Source: Gilvimarinus xylanilyticus
GTDB lineage: Bacteria; Pseudomonadota; Gammaproteobacteria; Pseudomonadales; Cellvibrionaceae
Direction: 5' to 3'
NCBI RefSeq assembly: GCF_024195295.1
Contig: NZ_JAMFTH010000009.1
Coordinates: 1-44,336 of the forward strand
DNA length: 44,336 nucleotides
The notes under the pieces are model-generated. The model saw nothing but the letters and a program-made list of their open reading frames with translations, searched no databases and had not been told where the DNA came from. Shown here one piece after another: positions 27,433 through 37,724 of this stretch (its first letter is position 1; each line of letters opens with the position of its first letter). The translations under genes and the position numbers were made by a program.

Positions 27433-29514
27433 TTATGCGCCCAAATAACGTTCGCGACCGCCGAGCCAGCGTTCTACCACGGCGGCACTTAGCTCGGGGT
27501 AGTCTGCCATCATCAGCTCGCCGGCCTGGCGTACCTGGGGCAACAGATGGCTGTCGCGACCTAAATCGGCAATTCTGAATTCCATTTCGCCGGTCTGTTT
27601 GGTCCCCAGTACCTCGCCGGGGCCCCGTAATTCCAGGTCTTGCTCAGCAATATAAAAGCCGTCGGTGCTCTCGCGCATGACTTTAAGGCGCGCTTTGGCG
27701 TGTTTTGACAGAGGTGTGCCATACAGCAATACACAGGCGCTGGCGGCTGCGCCGCGCCCTACCCGACCGCGCAGCTGGTGCAGTTGCGACAGGCCCAGCC
27801 GCTCGGGGTTTTCGATGATCATCAGGCTGGCGTTGGGCACGTCTACCCCCACTTCAATCACTGTAGTGGCGACCAGCAGGTGCAGTTCCCCCGCTTTAAA
27901 CGCAGTCATTACCGCCTCTTTTTCGGCGGCTTTCAGGCGCCCGTGTACCAGCCCGACCTTGAGATTGGGCAGCTGCTCTTGCAGGTTTTCAGCCGTCGCT
28001 TCGGCGGCTTGAGCCTCCAGCGCTTCGGATTCTTCAATGAGGGTGCACACCCAGTAGGCCTGCCTGCCTTCGGCGCAGGCGGCGCGTACCCGCTCGATCA
28101 CCTGGTTGCGGCGCTCGTCGGCAATCACGGCGGTGGCTACCGGGGTGCGGCCGGGGGGCAGCTCGTCGATGACTGAGCAGTCCAAATCGGCGTAGGCGCT
28201 CATGGCGAGGGTGCGGGGAATGGGGGTGGCGGTCATAATCAGCTGATGGGGAGTAAAACCGGTGGCGGCTTTTTCACTGAGCGCCAGGCGCTGGTGAACC
28301 CCAAAGCGGTGCTGCTCGTCGATAATCGCCAGGCCCAAATCGGCAAACGCTACGTCTTCCTGAAACAGGGCGTGGGTGCCAATCACCATCTGCGCCTCGC
28401 CCGAGGCAATCAGTGCCATGGCCTCCCGCTTGGCTTTGGTGCGCAGCCGTCCGGATAAAAATACCGGGGTAATGCCCAGCGGTTTTAGCCAGGCGGTAAA
28501 GTTAAGGCGGTGCTGCTCGGCGAGAATCTCGGTGGGGGCCATGACCGCCGCTTGTTTGTCGCAGGCGATGGCACTGAGTGCCGCCAGCGCCGCGACAATG
28601 GTTTTGCCCGAGCCCACGTCCCCCTGCACCAGCCGCAGCATGGGTTCGCGGCGCGCCAGATCCTGCGCAATTTCGTTTTGTACCCGGGTTTGGGCCCCGG
28701 TCAGGGCAAAGGGCAGCTGCTGTTTTAGCGCCTCGCCCAGGCCTTTTTTATCCACTAGAGGCGCGGCCTGTAAGCGCCGCGCGCGGGCTCGGAATTGCAG
28801 CATGCTCAGTTGCTGGGCCAATAGCTCTTCAAAGGCCAGGCGTTGCTGATAGGGGTGCACCCCGTCGGCCAGTTGTTGTTGATCGACATTAGCCGGAGGG
28901 TGGTGCAGCAGTCGCAGGGCATCGGCCAGGGGGATTTGATGCAGCTGGCGGCGCACTCGTTGCGGGAGCAGTTCGTCGATGGGGGTGTGCTCCAACAGCT
29001 CCAGCGTTTGCTGGGTAAGGGCACGCAGGCGCGGTTGGGTGAGCCCGTCAGTCGTCGGGTAATGGGGGGTTAAGCGTTGGGCGAGGGGTTTGGGGCTGGC
29101 GCCGTCCAGTAGCTCGTATTCGGGGTGCACCATTTCCAGCGCTGCCGCGCCGCGCCTGGCTTCACCAAAGCAGCGAATGCTTGCTCCAGCGCTTAAGCGC
29201 TGCTTTTGCGCGGCGCTAAAATGAAAAAAGCGCAGGGTAAGGCTACCCGTGCCGTCCTGCACCCGGCACACCAGCGAGCGCCGCCGCCCGTAAACCACAT
29301 CGGCGGCACGCACCTGAGCCTCGATAACGGCGCTTACCCCCGGTTGCAACGCCCCGATCGGTTGCACCCGGGTGCGGTCGGCGTAGCGGCTGGGCAGGTG
29401 GAACAGCAGCTGTTGGACCGTGTAAATGCCCAGCTTTTCCAGCTTTTGCGCCAGCGCCGGGCCCACCCCCTTAAGAGTGCTGACCGGGCGGGTGGCGAGC
29501 GTGTCTTCCGCCAC
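27433..29514 (-). CDS. recG: ATP-dependent DNA helicase RecG
   Basis: Branch-migration helicase that remodels stalled forks and Holliday junctions. The 693-residue length is typical. An N-terminal wedge/OB domain (about 60-150) is followed by helicase motifs: Walker A GDVGSGKT at 298-305, DEQH at 399-402, MTATPIPRTLA, and the C-terminal motifs TTVIEVGVDVPNA and QLRGRVGRG. All are intact. The start is GTG with AGGAAA about 5 nt upstream. The stop of oxyR is 9 nt before this start, so the two are co-transcribed. Confidence 0.98.
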   Translation of the reverse strand: MAEDTLATRPVSTLKGVGPALAQKLEKLGIYTVQQLLFHLPSRYADRTRVQPIGALQPGVSAVIEAQVRAADVVYGRRRSLVCRVQDGTGSLTLRFFHFSAAQKQRLSAGASIRCFGEARRGAAALEMVHPEYELLDGASPKPLAQRLTPHYPTTDGLTQPRLRALTQQTLELLEHTPIDELLPQRVRRQLHQIPLADALRLLHHPPANVDQQQLADGVHPYQQRLAFEELLAQQLSMLQFRARARRLQAAPLVDKKGLGEALKQQLPFALTGAQTRVQNEIAQDLARREPMLRLVQGDVGSGKTIVAALAALSAIACDKQAAVMAPTEILAEQHRLNFTAWLKPLGITPVFLSGRLRTKAKREAMALIASGEAQMVIGTHALFQEDVAFADLGLAIIDEQHRFGVHQRLALSEKAATGFTPHQLIMTATPIPRTLAMSAYADLDCSVIDELPPGRTPVATAVIADERRNQVIERVRAACAEGRQAYWVCTLIEESEALEAQAAEATAENLQEQLPNLKVGLVHGRLKAAEKEAVMTAFKAGELHLLVATTVIEVGVDVPNASLMIIENPERLGLSQLHQLRGRVGRGAAASACVLLYGTPLSKHAKARLKVMRESTDGFYIAEQDLELRGPGEVLGTKQTGEMEFRIADLGRDSHLLPQVRQAGELMMADYPELSAAVVERWLGGRERYLGA

Positions 29515-29523
29515 TGGGTTTCC

Positions 29524-30459
29524 TTAATTGAGCAGCGTAATCAGTGGGTTGCCTTTTTGGCAGCGGCGGATGGCGTTGCGCAGGGCATCCACCGCTTTAA
29601 AACGGGGGAAGCTGGCGCGCCAGGCCAGGGCCACCGTGCGGCGCGGGCCATTGCCTTTAAAGGGCCGGGTTACCAGTACATCGTCGCCATAGCCGGTGGT
29701 GCTGGCCGCTGAGACCGGTAAGATGGTAATGCCCAGGCCCGAGGCCACCATATGGCGCAGAGTCTCAAGCGAGCTGCCTTCGGCGGCGGTGCGCACCTTG
29801 CCCTTGCTGCCTTCCAGCGAGGTTTTCAGATTGGGGCAGGTTTCCAACACCTGATCGCGGAAACAATGGCCCTCGCCCAGAAGCAAGACCTCTTGCTCAT
29901 CCAGCAGTCCCGGCTCAATCTCTGGGTGGTCCGCCAGGGGATGATCCCTGCGCAACAACACCACAAAGGGCTCTTCGTACAAGGGCTGGGTGACCACGTC
30001 CGCCTCGGTAAAGGGCAGCGCGACGATGATCACATCCAACTCGCCTTTGCGCAGCTTGGTACGCAGAGTTCCGGTGTAGCCCTCTTCGACGTAAAGGGGC
30101 ATAGCGCTGGCTTCTTTTTGCAGTTCGGGAATAAAGTAGGGCAACAGGTAGGGGCCAATGGTAAAAATGGCCCCCACGCTCAAGGGGCTTGAGAGCTGGT
30201 CTTTACCCTCGTTGGCGATATCTTTGATGGCCGAGGTCTGCTCCAGCACCAGGTTTGCCTGGGCGACTACTTTTTCTCCCAGTGGGGTGGCCGACACTCG
30301 CGACTTAGAGCGCTCGAACAGGGCCACACCCAACTCTTCTTCCAGTTTTTTAACCGCAATGCTTAAGGTGGGCTGGCTGACAAAGCAGCGCTCGGCGGCG
30401 CGGCCAAAATGTTGTTCTTGAGCGAGGGTGACGATATAGCGCAATTCTGTCAGAGTCAT
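29524..30459 (-). CDS. oxyR: Hydrogen-peroxide-sensing LysR regulator OxyR
   Basis: A LysR-type activator switched by peroxide through a reversible disulfide. The 311-residue protein has an N-terminal helix-turn-helix (about 18-37, AAERCFVSQPTLSIAVKKLE) and a C-terminal effector domain. C199 in GEGHCFRD and C208 in LETCPN match the two redox cysteines of E. coli OxyR in number and context, so sensing should be intact. It is divergent from an epimerase gene with only 46 bp between them, leaving room for an OxyR site that controls both. recG follows 9 nt after the stop. Confidence 0.95.
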   Translation of the reverse strand: MTLTELRYIVTLAQEQHFGRAAERCFVSQPTLSIAVKKLEEELGVALFERSKSRVSATPLGEKVVAQANLVLEQTSAIKDIANEGKDQLSSPLSVGAIFTIGPYLLPYFIPELQKEASAMPLYVEEGYTGTLRTKLRKGELDVIIVALPFTEADVVTQPLYEEPFVVLLRRDHPLADHPEIEPGLLDEQEVLLLGEGHCFRDQVLETCPNLKTSLEGSKGKVRTAAEGSSLETLRHMVASGLGITILPVSAASTTGYGDDVLVTRPFKGNGPRRTVALAWRASFPRFKAVDALRNAIRRCQKGNPLITLLN

Positions 30460-30505
30460 GGGTATTCTTAATCTTTAAATGAACGTTGGGTAACAATCTA
30501 GCAAA

Positions 30506-31324
30506 ATGGATAGAAAAAAACTATTGATAATCGGTTGCGGCGATTTGGGCGAGCGCTTGGCGGCCTGTGCCGGAGATGAGTTTGACGTCTACGGTTTACG
30601 CCGCCACCCACCCGCCGACGCCAGGGCTGGTATCCATTATCTGCGCGGCGATGCCTCAGACCGGGCGACGATGGACCGGGTGCTAGCCCGAAACTTTGAC
30701 GCCATTGTACTTACCCTGACCCCCGCCGCGCGCAGCGACGAGGGCTATCGCCGTGGCTATGTGACGCCCTGCGAAACCCTGATTGAGGCCCTGGCGGGGC
30801 GCAGCCCCCGGATACTGTTTATTAGCAGTACCTCGGTTTACGGCCAGGCTAATGGCGAGTGGGTGGATGAGGCTACCGCTGCCCGGCCGCCGCGTTACAA
30901 CGGGCAGCGCGTGCTGGAGGCCGAGCAGTTACTGGCCGCTGCCGGCTTGCCTTTGGTGGTGCTGCGCCTGGCGGGTATTTACGGGCCCGGCCGCACAAGG
31001 CTGATGGATTCTGTCGCGGCGGGTAAAACTGAGGCGACCGAGGCTTACACCAATCGCATTCATGCGGACGATGCCGCCGGTTTTATGGCCTGGGTGCTAA
31101 AAATGGACGAGCCGGCGTCACTGTATTTGCTAAGCGACGGCGAGTCGCCGCGCAAAGGGCAAGTGGTTAACTGGTTAGCCCAGCAGTTGGGGGTGGCGCC
31201 TCCGCCTGAAGGCGAGAGCGCCAGCTTGAATAAACGCATCGATAACCGCGCGATGCGCGCCAGCGGTTATCCGCTGCGTTATCCAGGGTTTAAAGCGGGT
31301 TTTGCCGAGCTTATCCGGCGGTAA
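30506..31324 (+). CDS. NAD(P)-dependent epimerase/dehydratase family protein (YeeZ-like)
   Basis: A 272-residue SDR-extended-type oxidoreductase of unknown substrate. The Rossmann glycine motif GCGDLG is at 10-15, [16 protein letters not shown] supplies the Ser and Tyr of the active-site region, and [10 protein letters not shown] is typical of sugar-nucleotide epimerase relatives. The usual YxxxK is replaced by Y-N-G-Q-R, as in the YeeZ subgroup, so classical epimerase activity is doubtful. Cytosolic. It is divergent from oxyR, and its 3' end overlaps the convergent ridA gene by 14 bp. Confidence 0.85.
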   Translation: MDRKKLLIIGCGDLGERLAACAGDEFDVYGLRRHPPADARAGIHYLRGDASDRATMDRVLARNFDAIVLTLTPAARSDEGYRRGYVTPCETLIEALAGRSPRILFISSTSVYGQANGEWVDEATAARPPRYNGQRVLEAEQLLAAAGLPLVVLRLAGIYGPGRTRLMDSVAAGKTEATEAYTNRIHADDAAGFMAWVLKMDEPASLYLLSDGESPRKGQVVNWLAQQLGVAPPPEGESASLNKRIDNRAMRASGYPLRYPGFKAGFAELIRR

Positions 31325-31700
31325 CCATAATGCCGTCGGCCTCGACCTGAGCGCCTTTGGGCAGCTGGCTGATGCCGATGGCGGCGCGGGCTGGAAAGGG
31401 CTCGTCAAAGTACTGAGTCATGACTTCATTGACGATGGGGAAGTTGCCCAGATCGGTCAGATAAATATTCAGCTTTACGATATCCTGCAAGCTGCCGCCC
31501 GCCTCAACGCATACCGCGCTCAGGTTTTTAAAAACCTGGTGAGCTTCGGCGGCAAAGTCGCCCTCTACCAATTCCATGGTTTCGGGCACCAGCGGAATTT
31601 GGCCCGACAGGTAAACGGTGCCGTTTACTTTTACTGCCTGAGAGTAGGTACCAATGGCCGCGGGCGCGTTTTCGGTATGGATAATCGCTTTGTTAGGCAT
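31311..31700 (-). CDS. ridA: 2-iminobutanoate/2-iminopropanoate deaminase
   Basis: Hydrolyses reactive enamine/imine products of PLP enzymes (from serine or threonine) to 2-oxoacids and ammonia. From the ATG at 31700 the protein has 129 residues and the YjgF/RidA signature: [21 protein letters not shown] at the N-terminus, the catalytic Arg in [20 protein letters not shown], and a C-terminal Glu in that segment. The frame extends to 31763 but that extension is atypical. It lies near spoT, where I recall a ridA gene in Pseudomonas too, here separated from spoT by two lipoprotein genes. Confidence 0.95.
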   Translation of the reverse strand: MPNKAIIHTENAPAAIGTYSQAVKVNGTVYLSGQIPLVPETMELVEGDFAAEAHQVFKNLSAVCVEAGGSLQDIVKLNIYLTDLGNFPIVNEVMTQYFDEPFPARAAIGISQLPKGAQVEADGIMVTAG

Positions 31701-31759
31701 GTTTAAATCCGTCTGTGCAAAAACGATCGAGTATAACCTTTCGCCCATGGGTGCGCCAA

Positions 31760-32407
31760 TCACTCGCCGGGCGAGTCCTGAACCTCCAGATAAACCTCCG
31801 GGGTATCTTTGACAAACACGTTGCCGTCGTCCAGCTCGATGGTAATGGTAAAAGTGTGTCGTTCGTACTGCGGGGCCTGGGTAAAGAATAAATTGAGCGA
31901 GCGCCGTGCCGGGGGTTGTTCAGCAATGTAGGCGGAAACACTGTCGGCGTGCACGCCATAGTCATCCCCATAACGGTTCATAATCGCGGCCAAATCGGTA
32001 CCCGCCGGGTAAGCATCGGTATAGGCGTTATCGCTGACTATTTCAATAGACTGGATGGTTTGCGTGGGCTGCGGTGGCACGGGGCTACAGGCATTGGCGG
32101 TGGGGAAAAGACTCCAGCGCGTGGTCGCCTCGCGCGCCACATAGACGTTCGCCTGGCTTTCGAGTTGGATACCCAAGTGGTTCCATGGCACCGGCTCGGT
32201 GGTGGTCGCCTCGCCATAGACGTAGGTGGTCGTTGTTACCGGTTCGCTGTGGTGTCGGGTGGAAATATCGTAATCGGTAATGACGAATTCCCGGTACGGG
32301 GGTAAATCTCCGCATTCGGCCACCCCGTCGCTGCTGCCGCCACACGAAACGCTTACAAGAGCGCCGGTGAGCACGCAGATAAAACCCAATCTAAAACCAT
32401 AGAGCAT
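31760..32407 (-). CDS. Predicted lipoprotein of unknown function, copy B
   Basis: A 215-residue protein with a hydrophobic N-terminus ending in VSVSCGG (C22), a marginal lipobox. The mature domain is acidic and beta-rich. It shares [15 protein letters not shown] and [16 protein letters not shown] with the neighbouring gene, so the two are tandem paralogues. I do not recognise the family. Two further cysteines (in AECGD and NACSP) could form a disulfide and are matched in the paralogue. ATG start. Probably exported and membrane-anchored; function unknown. Confidence 0.75.
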   Translation of the reverse strand: MLYGFRLGFICVLTGALVSVSCGGSSDGVAECGDLPPYREFVITDYDISTRHHSEPVTTTTYVYGEATTTEPVPWNHLGIQLESQANVYVAREATTRWSLFPTANACSPVPPQPTQTIQSIEIVSDNAYTDAYPAGTDLAAIMNRYGDDYGVHADSVSAYIAEQPPARRSLNLFFTQAPQYERHTFTITIELDDGNVFVKDTPEVYLEVQDSPGE

Positions 32408-32495
32408 GGTGTTTCCTTTTAATTCGTTTACGTGGTTCGTTGGGCACAGCGGTTGTAAGCGTTCCAGGTCCGGTATCGCTAAGCGCGGGCGATTG

Positions 32496-33128
32496 CTATT
32501 GCTGCGTAGTGATTGAGGGCATTAAAGCCAGCTCGGGAAAATCCTTTACGAACACGCTGCCGTCGTCCAGCTCGACGGTAATGGTGAAGGTGTGTCGTTC
32601 GTACTGGGGCTCAAGGGTAAAAAATAGCCTTAGCCATTCCCGGGCCGGAGGTTGGCTGGCGACAAAGTCCTGGAGATTGCCCTCCACGCTGTGGTAGCCA
32701 TACACGGCTATAAGTTCGGACAAGTCACTACCCGCCGGATACTCGTCGGTATAGGCATTGTCGCTGACCAGGCTAATGTGGGTGATGGACTGTATAGGTT
32801 CTGGTGCGGGTAGCGAACATGCCTGAGACTGGGCGAATAGGCTAAAGCGCATTTTATCTGGTGTGTTTTGAGCAACGGATTTGACGATTTCCGCCTCAAG
32901 CTCTAGGCCTACATGGTCCCAAGGCACAGCCGTGCCCTCGAGCGCTTCTGCCCAGAAGTTGGTCTCTCGGGTAATAGGCTGGTCGTGGTTGACTGCCCGG
33001 CTGGTGTAATCGGTAATGCTAAAGTGAGAGTAATAGCCCTCCAAGTCGCAAGGGTGAACATAAGAGTCGCCGCCACAGGCGCTGAGCAAAATACAAAGAC
33101 AAAATAAACGGGTGAGTGCCAGGCGCAT
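32496..33128 (-). CDS. Predicted lipoprotein of unknown function, copy A
   Basis: A 210-residue protein with a classic signal and lipobox, LLSACGG (C18). The mature part repeats the plan of its neighbour: an EGYYSHFSITDY-like opening, a PWDHVGLELEAE segment, SDNAYTDEYPAGSDL, then [16 protein letters not shown] and VFVKDFPE. The two proteins are about the same length and look like an old duplication, with much divergence outside the shared motifs. The conserved C-terminal segments suggest one compact beta domain. An 88-nt gap separates the two genes. Confidence 0.75.
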   Translation of the reverse strand: MRLALTRLFCLCILLSACGGDSYVHPCDLEGYYSHFSITDYTSRAVNHDQPITRETNFWAEALEGTAVPWDHVGLELEAEIVKSVAQNTPDKMRFSLFAQSQACSLPAPEPIQSITHISLVSDNAYTDEYPAGSDLSELIAVYGYHSVEGNLQDFVASQPPAREWLRLFFTLEPQYERHTFTITVELDDGSVFVKDFPELALMPSITTQQ

Positions 33129-33241
33129 TCTCGACTCCTTGAGACAAGTATTGTGTTCAGGAGGAGAGTGTAAGCAATTTAATGTTGCTTAAGGAGTCGT
33201 TGTAACAATTTTTAACAAGGCGATTTAGCGCCCGAATAGAA

Positions 33242-35356
33242 TTAATTTTTCGCCCGCTGAATCCGAATGACAAAGCTCAGGTTGCGGATACGGCGCATAA
33301 TATTGGCCAGGTGAATCCGGTTTTGCACCCCGATGCACAGATTGATCACGCTGTTGTGAGCGTCGCGCTCATCCACATGGATGTGCTCGATATTACCGCC
33401 CTGCTCGGTAATACGGGTGGCCAGGGTGGCGATAATACCGCGTTCGGATTCTACCTCAACCCGTATATCCACCAAAAACTCGCCGGACACCGTGGGGGCC
33501 CAATTCACATGGTTAATTTTTTCGGGGTTGTGGCGAATTTCGGCCAGGTTATGGCAGGTTTCCTGGTGGATGACTAGGCCTTTACCCGAGCTAATATGGC
33601 CGATAATCGGGTCGCCCGGAATCGGTCGGCAGCACTTGGCGAAAGTAATTAACACCCCGTCCGAGCTGTCGATAGTAAGCGGTGAATAAATGCTGCCCCC
33701 GCGCGGGGTAATATCGGCATCGGGCTGGGCCAGTTTGGCGACGGCGTAGGCAATGCGATTGCCCAGGCCAATATCTTCGCAAATGGCTTCCAGCGAGCTT
33801 AATCCCGTGCCCGCCAGCAGCTTTTGTTCGTGTTCTTCGCTTAAGTTGTCGATGTCCAAATCGAGATCCGCCAAGGCGCGCCCCAGCATCTTTTTGCCCA
33901 GGGCGACCGATTGGTGATGGCGCTGGTTTTTCAAAAAGTGGCGAATCGCGCTGCGCGCTTTACCCGAAATGGTGAAATTCAACCAGGTGGGATTGGGCTG
34001 GGCGCCGGGGGCGGTAATGATGGTCACCTTTTGCCCGCTTTGCAGCGGTTGCGACAAGGGCGCTAAACGGCCATTGATGCGGCAGGCGACGCAGGTGTTG
34101 CCGATGTCGGTGTGCACGGCGTAGGCAAAGTCCACCGCCGTGGCGCCGTGGGGCAGCTCGACAATCCGGCCCTTGGGCGTGAACACATAAACTTCGTCTG
34201 GGAAGAGATCAATTTTAACGTTCTCGATAAATTCCAGCGAATCACCGGCGCGGCGCTGCATTTCCAGCAGGCCTTTGACCCATTGGCGGGCGCGGTTGTG
34301 GCTACTGCTTAGGGTGTCGCTGCTGTCGGATTTATACAAAAAGTGCGCGGCGATACCCGTGTTGGCCATTTCGTCCATTTCTTTGGTGCGTATTTGCACC
34401 TCGATGGGCACCCCGTGCATGCCCACCAGCACCGTGTGCAGCGACTGGTAGCCGTTGGCCTTGGGGATGGCGATATAGTCTTTAAACTCGCCCGCGACGG
34501 GCTTGTACAGGTTGTGAATAACCCCCAGCGCGCGGTAGCAGGCGTCTACGCTGTCGACAATAATGCGAAACGCGTAGACGTCCATAATCTCTTTAAAGAA
34601 TTTTTTCTTCTGCCGCATCTTTTGGTAGATGCTGTACAGATGCTTCTCGCGCCCGATCACCACGGCGTTGACTTTTTCCCGCCCCAGGCGCTTTTCAATC
34701 GAGGTCTGAATTTGCTCAACCAGCTCTTTGCGGTTGCCGCGCGCGGTTTTAAGGGCGGCCTGCATTCGGGTGGCGCGCAGCGGGTACATGGCGTAAAAGC
34801 CGCGATCTTCAAACTCCAGGCGCAAATCGTTCATGCCCAGGCGGTGGGCAATGGGGGCGTAAATTTCCAGGGTCTCTTTGGCGATGCGGCGTTTTTTGTG
34901 GGGCGGCATGGCGCCCAGGGTACGCATATTGTGCAGGCGGTCGGCCAGCTTGACCAAAATCACCCGCAGGTCATCGGCCATGGCCAGTGCCATTTTCTGG
35001 AAGTTTTCGGCCTGCTTTTCGGCCTGGGACTCAAACTCGATTTGGGTGAGCTTGCTCACGCCGTCCACCAGCTCGGCCACGGTATCGCCAAACTGTCCGG
35101 CTATCGCTTTTTTGGGAATGCCGGTGTCTTCAATCACATCGTGCAGCATGGCGGCCATCAGGCTCTGATGGTCCATATGCATGGCGGAGAGAATATCGGC
35201 GACGGCCAATGGGTGAGAGATGTAGTCTTCGCCCGAGCGGCGCTTTTGACCGTCGTGTGCCTGTTCGGCGTAATAATAGGCGCGCCTGACCTTATCGATC
35301 TGAGGGGGTTCCAAATAAGACGAAAGCCTGTGGCTCAGTGCCTCAATGGTTAACAA
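33242..35356 (-). CDS. spoT: Bifunctional (p)ppGpp synthetase/hydrolase
   Basis: Makes and degrades (p)ppGpp in the stringent response. The 704-residue protein has an N-terminal HD hydrolase domain (H48, H72-D73 in AAMLHDVIEDTG), a synthetase domain with EFKDYIAIPKANGYQSLHT, a TGS domain at about 385-445 (VYVFTPKGRIVELP), and a C-terminal ACT domain. The intact HD motif distinguishes it from monofunctional RelA. The TTG start at 35356 has GGAGGAG 4 nt upstream. It sits behind rpoZ on the same strand, in the usual gmk-rpoZ-spoT order. Confidence 0.97.
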   Translation of the reverse strand: MLTIEALSHRLSSYLEPPQIDKVRRAYYYAEQAHDGQKRRSGEDYISHPLAVADILSAMHMDHQSLMAAMLHDVIEDTGIPKKAIAGQFGDTVAELVDGVSKLTQIEFESQAEKQAENFQKMALAMADDLRVILVKLADRLHNMRTLGAMPPHKKRRIAKETLEIYAPIAHRLGMNDLRLEFEDRGFYAMYPLRATRMQAALKTARGNRKELVEQIQTSIEKRLGREKVNAVVIGREKHLYSIYQKMRQKKKFFKEIMDVYAFRIIVDSVDACYRALGVIHNLYKPVAGEFKDYIAIPKANGYQSLHTVLVGMHGVPIEVQIRTKEMDEMANTGIAAHFLYKSDSSDTLSSSHNRARQWVKGLLEMQRRAGDSLEFIENVKIDLFPDEVYVFTPKGRIVELPHGATAVDFAYAVHTDIGNTCVACRINGRLAPLSQPLQSGQKVTIITAPGAQPNPTWLNFTISGKARSAIRHFLKNQRHHQSVALGKKMLGRALADLDLDIDNLSEEHEQKLLAGTGLSSLEAICEDIGLGNRIAYAVAKLAQPDADITPRGGSIYSPLTIDSSDGVLITFAKCCRPIPGDPIIGHISSGKGLVIHQETCHNLAEIRHNPEKINHVNWAPTVSGEFLVDIRVEVESERGIIATLATRITEQGGNIEHIHVDERDAHNSVINLCIGVQNRIHLANIMRRIRNLSFVIRIQRAKN

Positions 35357-35412
35357 AGTACTCCTCCGATCCGGTTAACGAGCGCGCCTTTAATGGTAAC
35401 AGGCCGTATAGC

Positions 35413-35670
35413 TTATATCTGCGGGTCGAAGTTGGTTTCTTCAAGCTGAGGCGTGGGTGCCGGCTCGTCGCGCTCGGCCAGAATGCTGGCGTCGATAAAA
35501 CCTTCTTCAATTTCGCGCAGGGCGATCACGGTGGGCTTATCGTTTTCTTCCGGAACATGGGGGTCTTTACCGCCCACGGCGATCTGACGAGCGCGTTTGC
35601 TGCCTACCATCACCAGCTCAAAGCGGTTGTCGACGTGATCGAGGCAATCTTCAACTGTAATACGTGCCAT
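35413..35670 (-). CDS. rpoZ: RNA polymerase omega subunit
   Basis: Assembly factor of RNA polymerase that binds beta-prime and is part of a ppGpp site. The 85-residue protein begins [20 protein letters not shown] and continues with [11 protein letters not shown] and [13 protein letters not shown], all diagnostic of RpoZ. The acidic C-terminal tail is variable, as usual. ATG start. It lies between gmk (148 bp before it) and spoT (56 bp after it). Confidence 0.97.
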   Translation of the reverse strand: MARITVEDCLDHVDNRFELVMVGSKRARQIAVGGKDPHVPEENDKPTVIALREIEEGFIDASILAERDEPAPTPQLEETNFDPQI

Positions 35671-35818
35671 AAAATGTCCGTTGTTTTACTCAAAATGTTC
35701 GGGAGCTCGCGAGAATCGCGGCCTTTGGGCTATTATGCGCGAGAAACGCGCCAAGAGCCAGCGAGGGCGGTCGCGAGCGGGGGCGATATTGTACACAAAT
35801 TGCTCAGGCTGGGAAGAG

Positions 35819-36508
<690 letters not shown>

Positions 36509-36530
36509 CTATTCACACGCAGGAGATTCC

Positions 36531-36740
36531 ATGACCGATCATTACACCCTGGCCCAAAGCGCCGAATATTTGCAGGTGAGTGAAAACTTTGTACGCACCA
36601 TGGTCGACAAAAAGCGCCTGACCCCCGATGCCGAGGGCCGGGTTACTCAGGCGCAGCTGGACGAGTTGGCCCAGCTGATTGGCAAGCTTAAAGGCGGAGG
36701 TATTGCCGCCATGGTCTCCAGTGTCGATCAGCACTTGTAA
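36531..36740 (+). CDS. Small excisionase-type helix-turn-helix protein
   Basis: A 69-residue protein from the ATG at 36531, which has AGGAG 5 nt upstream. The sequence LAQSAEYLQVSENFVRTMVDKKRL is a MerR/excisionase-type winged helix (HTH_17 style), in which a short domain reads DNA or acts as an antitoxin or adaptor. The C-terminal half is a short helix with GKLKGGG. No toxin, integrase or phage gene is next to it, so it is not obviously an excisionase. It is divergent from gmk with 97 bp between them. Confidence 0.75.
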   Translation: MTDHYTLAQSAEYLQVSENFVRTMVDKKRLTPDAEGRVTQAQLDELAQLIGKLKGGGIAAMVSSVDQHL

Positions 36741-36809
36741 TGAACGCCGGGCAGCTGTGTCTTTCTTGTGCTCGATCCGCCTGAGAGATGTAGAAGTTTT
36801 TCCGTCTTG

Positions 36810-37724
36810 CTACCTTCTTTGTTTTGCCGTTTCCTGCAGCTTGCTCCAGTCCGCCCCCGGTAGAGCGTTGCTAAACGATTCTATAGTGCCGCGCTTTTGC
36901 ATGGTGACAAAGGCGCGCTTGCCGTCTGGGCCGCCAAAGGTGATGTTAGTGGGGTGCTGCCCGGTTAGCTGGATCGTTTGGGCCAGCTCGCCCTGGGGGG
37001 TGAGTACGGCGATTTCCCCAGCGCCGTAGCGGGCAATGTACAGGTTGCCTTGCGTATCGGTCGACATGCCGTCTAGGCCGTAGTCGGTAAAACGAAAAAA
37101 CTCGCGTTTATGGTCGAGGCTTCCATCGGCGTTTACACGATAGGCCCATACGATACGTTGCACGCTTTCGTTGACGTAGAGGGTGTGCCCATCCGGCGAT
37201 AATTCAATGCCATTGGTGGTACCCATATCGCTTTCCAATAGCCGTGTTGCGCCATCGGGTTTTATCAGCCACAACTGGCCGGTGTTATCGGTCCAGTTGG
37301 GATCGGAGGCATAAACGAAACCGTTATCGGCAACCGCAATATCATTGGGTTGGTGCATCTCGGGGTTGTGGGCCAGGGTGCTCACTGTCTTCTGTGCTGG
37401 ATCAATGCGCAGAATATTATGGCCGGTGTAATCGGCCACTAGCATGGTTCCATCGGGAGCAAAGCGCAGTGCATTGCCGGTGCTGCCTTGGGGCAGTTCT
37501 AGCCAAAGTTGTGCGGCATTTTTATTGTTTACCGCCCCTATGGTGCCCTCGCGGGCAAAATTAACCGCGTACAAGGTTCCGTCGGGGCCCACCACGGGTC
37601 CCTCTATTCCTTGGGTAAAGGTGTTTTCTGCCAGCCAGTCTTCGCTCACCGTTTGCGCTGTCACCTTAAGGCCGGTAGCCGCACTCAGGCAGCTTGCTAA
37701 AATAATCAAAAGGCTTTTTTTCAT
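36810..37724 (-). CDS. Exported SMP-30/gluconolactonase-like protein
   Basis: Probable periplasmic lactonase-type six-bladed beta-propeller. The 304 residues start with a signal peptide ending near VTAQ (residue 24). Propeller repeats include EGPVVGPDGTLYAVN, LRFAPDGTMLVADYTGHNI, QPNDIAVADNGFVYASDP and NGIELSPDGHTLYVNES, which carry the metal-binding Asn and Asp positions of the SGL family. The substrate is unknown; sugar lactones are typical. The start overlaps the GH20 stop by 4 bp (ATGA), so the two are translationally coupled. A role in amino-sugar or D-amino-acid catabolism is suggested by position only. Confidence 0.85.
   Translation of the reverse strand: MKKSLLIILASCLSAATGLKVTAQTVSEDWLAENTFTQGIEGPVVGPDGTLYAVNFAREGTIGAVNNKNAAQLWLELPQGSTGNALRFAPDGTMLVADYTGHNILRIDPAQKTVSTLAHNPEMHQPNDIAVADNGFVYASDPNWTDNTGQLWLIKPDGATRLLESDMGTTNGIELSPDGHTLYVNESVQRIVWAYRVNADGSLDHKREFFRFTDYGLDGMSTDTQGNLYIARYGAGEIAVLTPQGELAQTIQLTGQHPTNITFGGPDGKRAFVTMQKRGTIESFSNALPGADWSKLQETAKQRR

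Noticed and set aside
34343-35353. Long open frame (336 codons) on the plus strand opposite spoT
   Set aside because: It is an antisense shadow of a conserved spoT gene in GC-rich DNA, with no ribosome site or recognisable domain.
36531-36740. Phage excisionase or toxin-antitoxin module
   Set aside because: The helix-turn-helix protein has no integrase, phage gene or toxin beside it.
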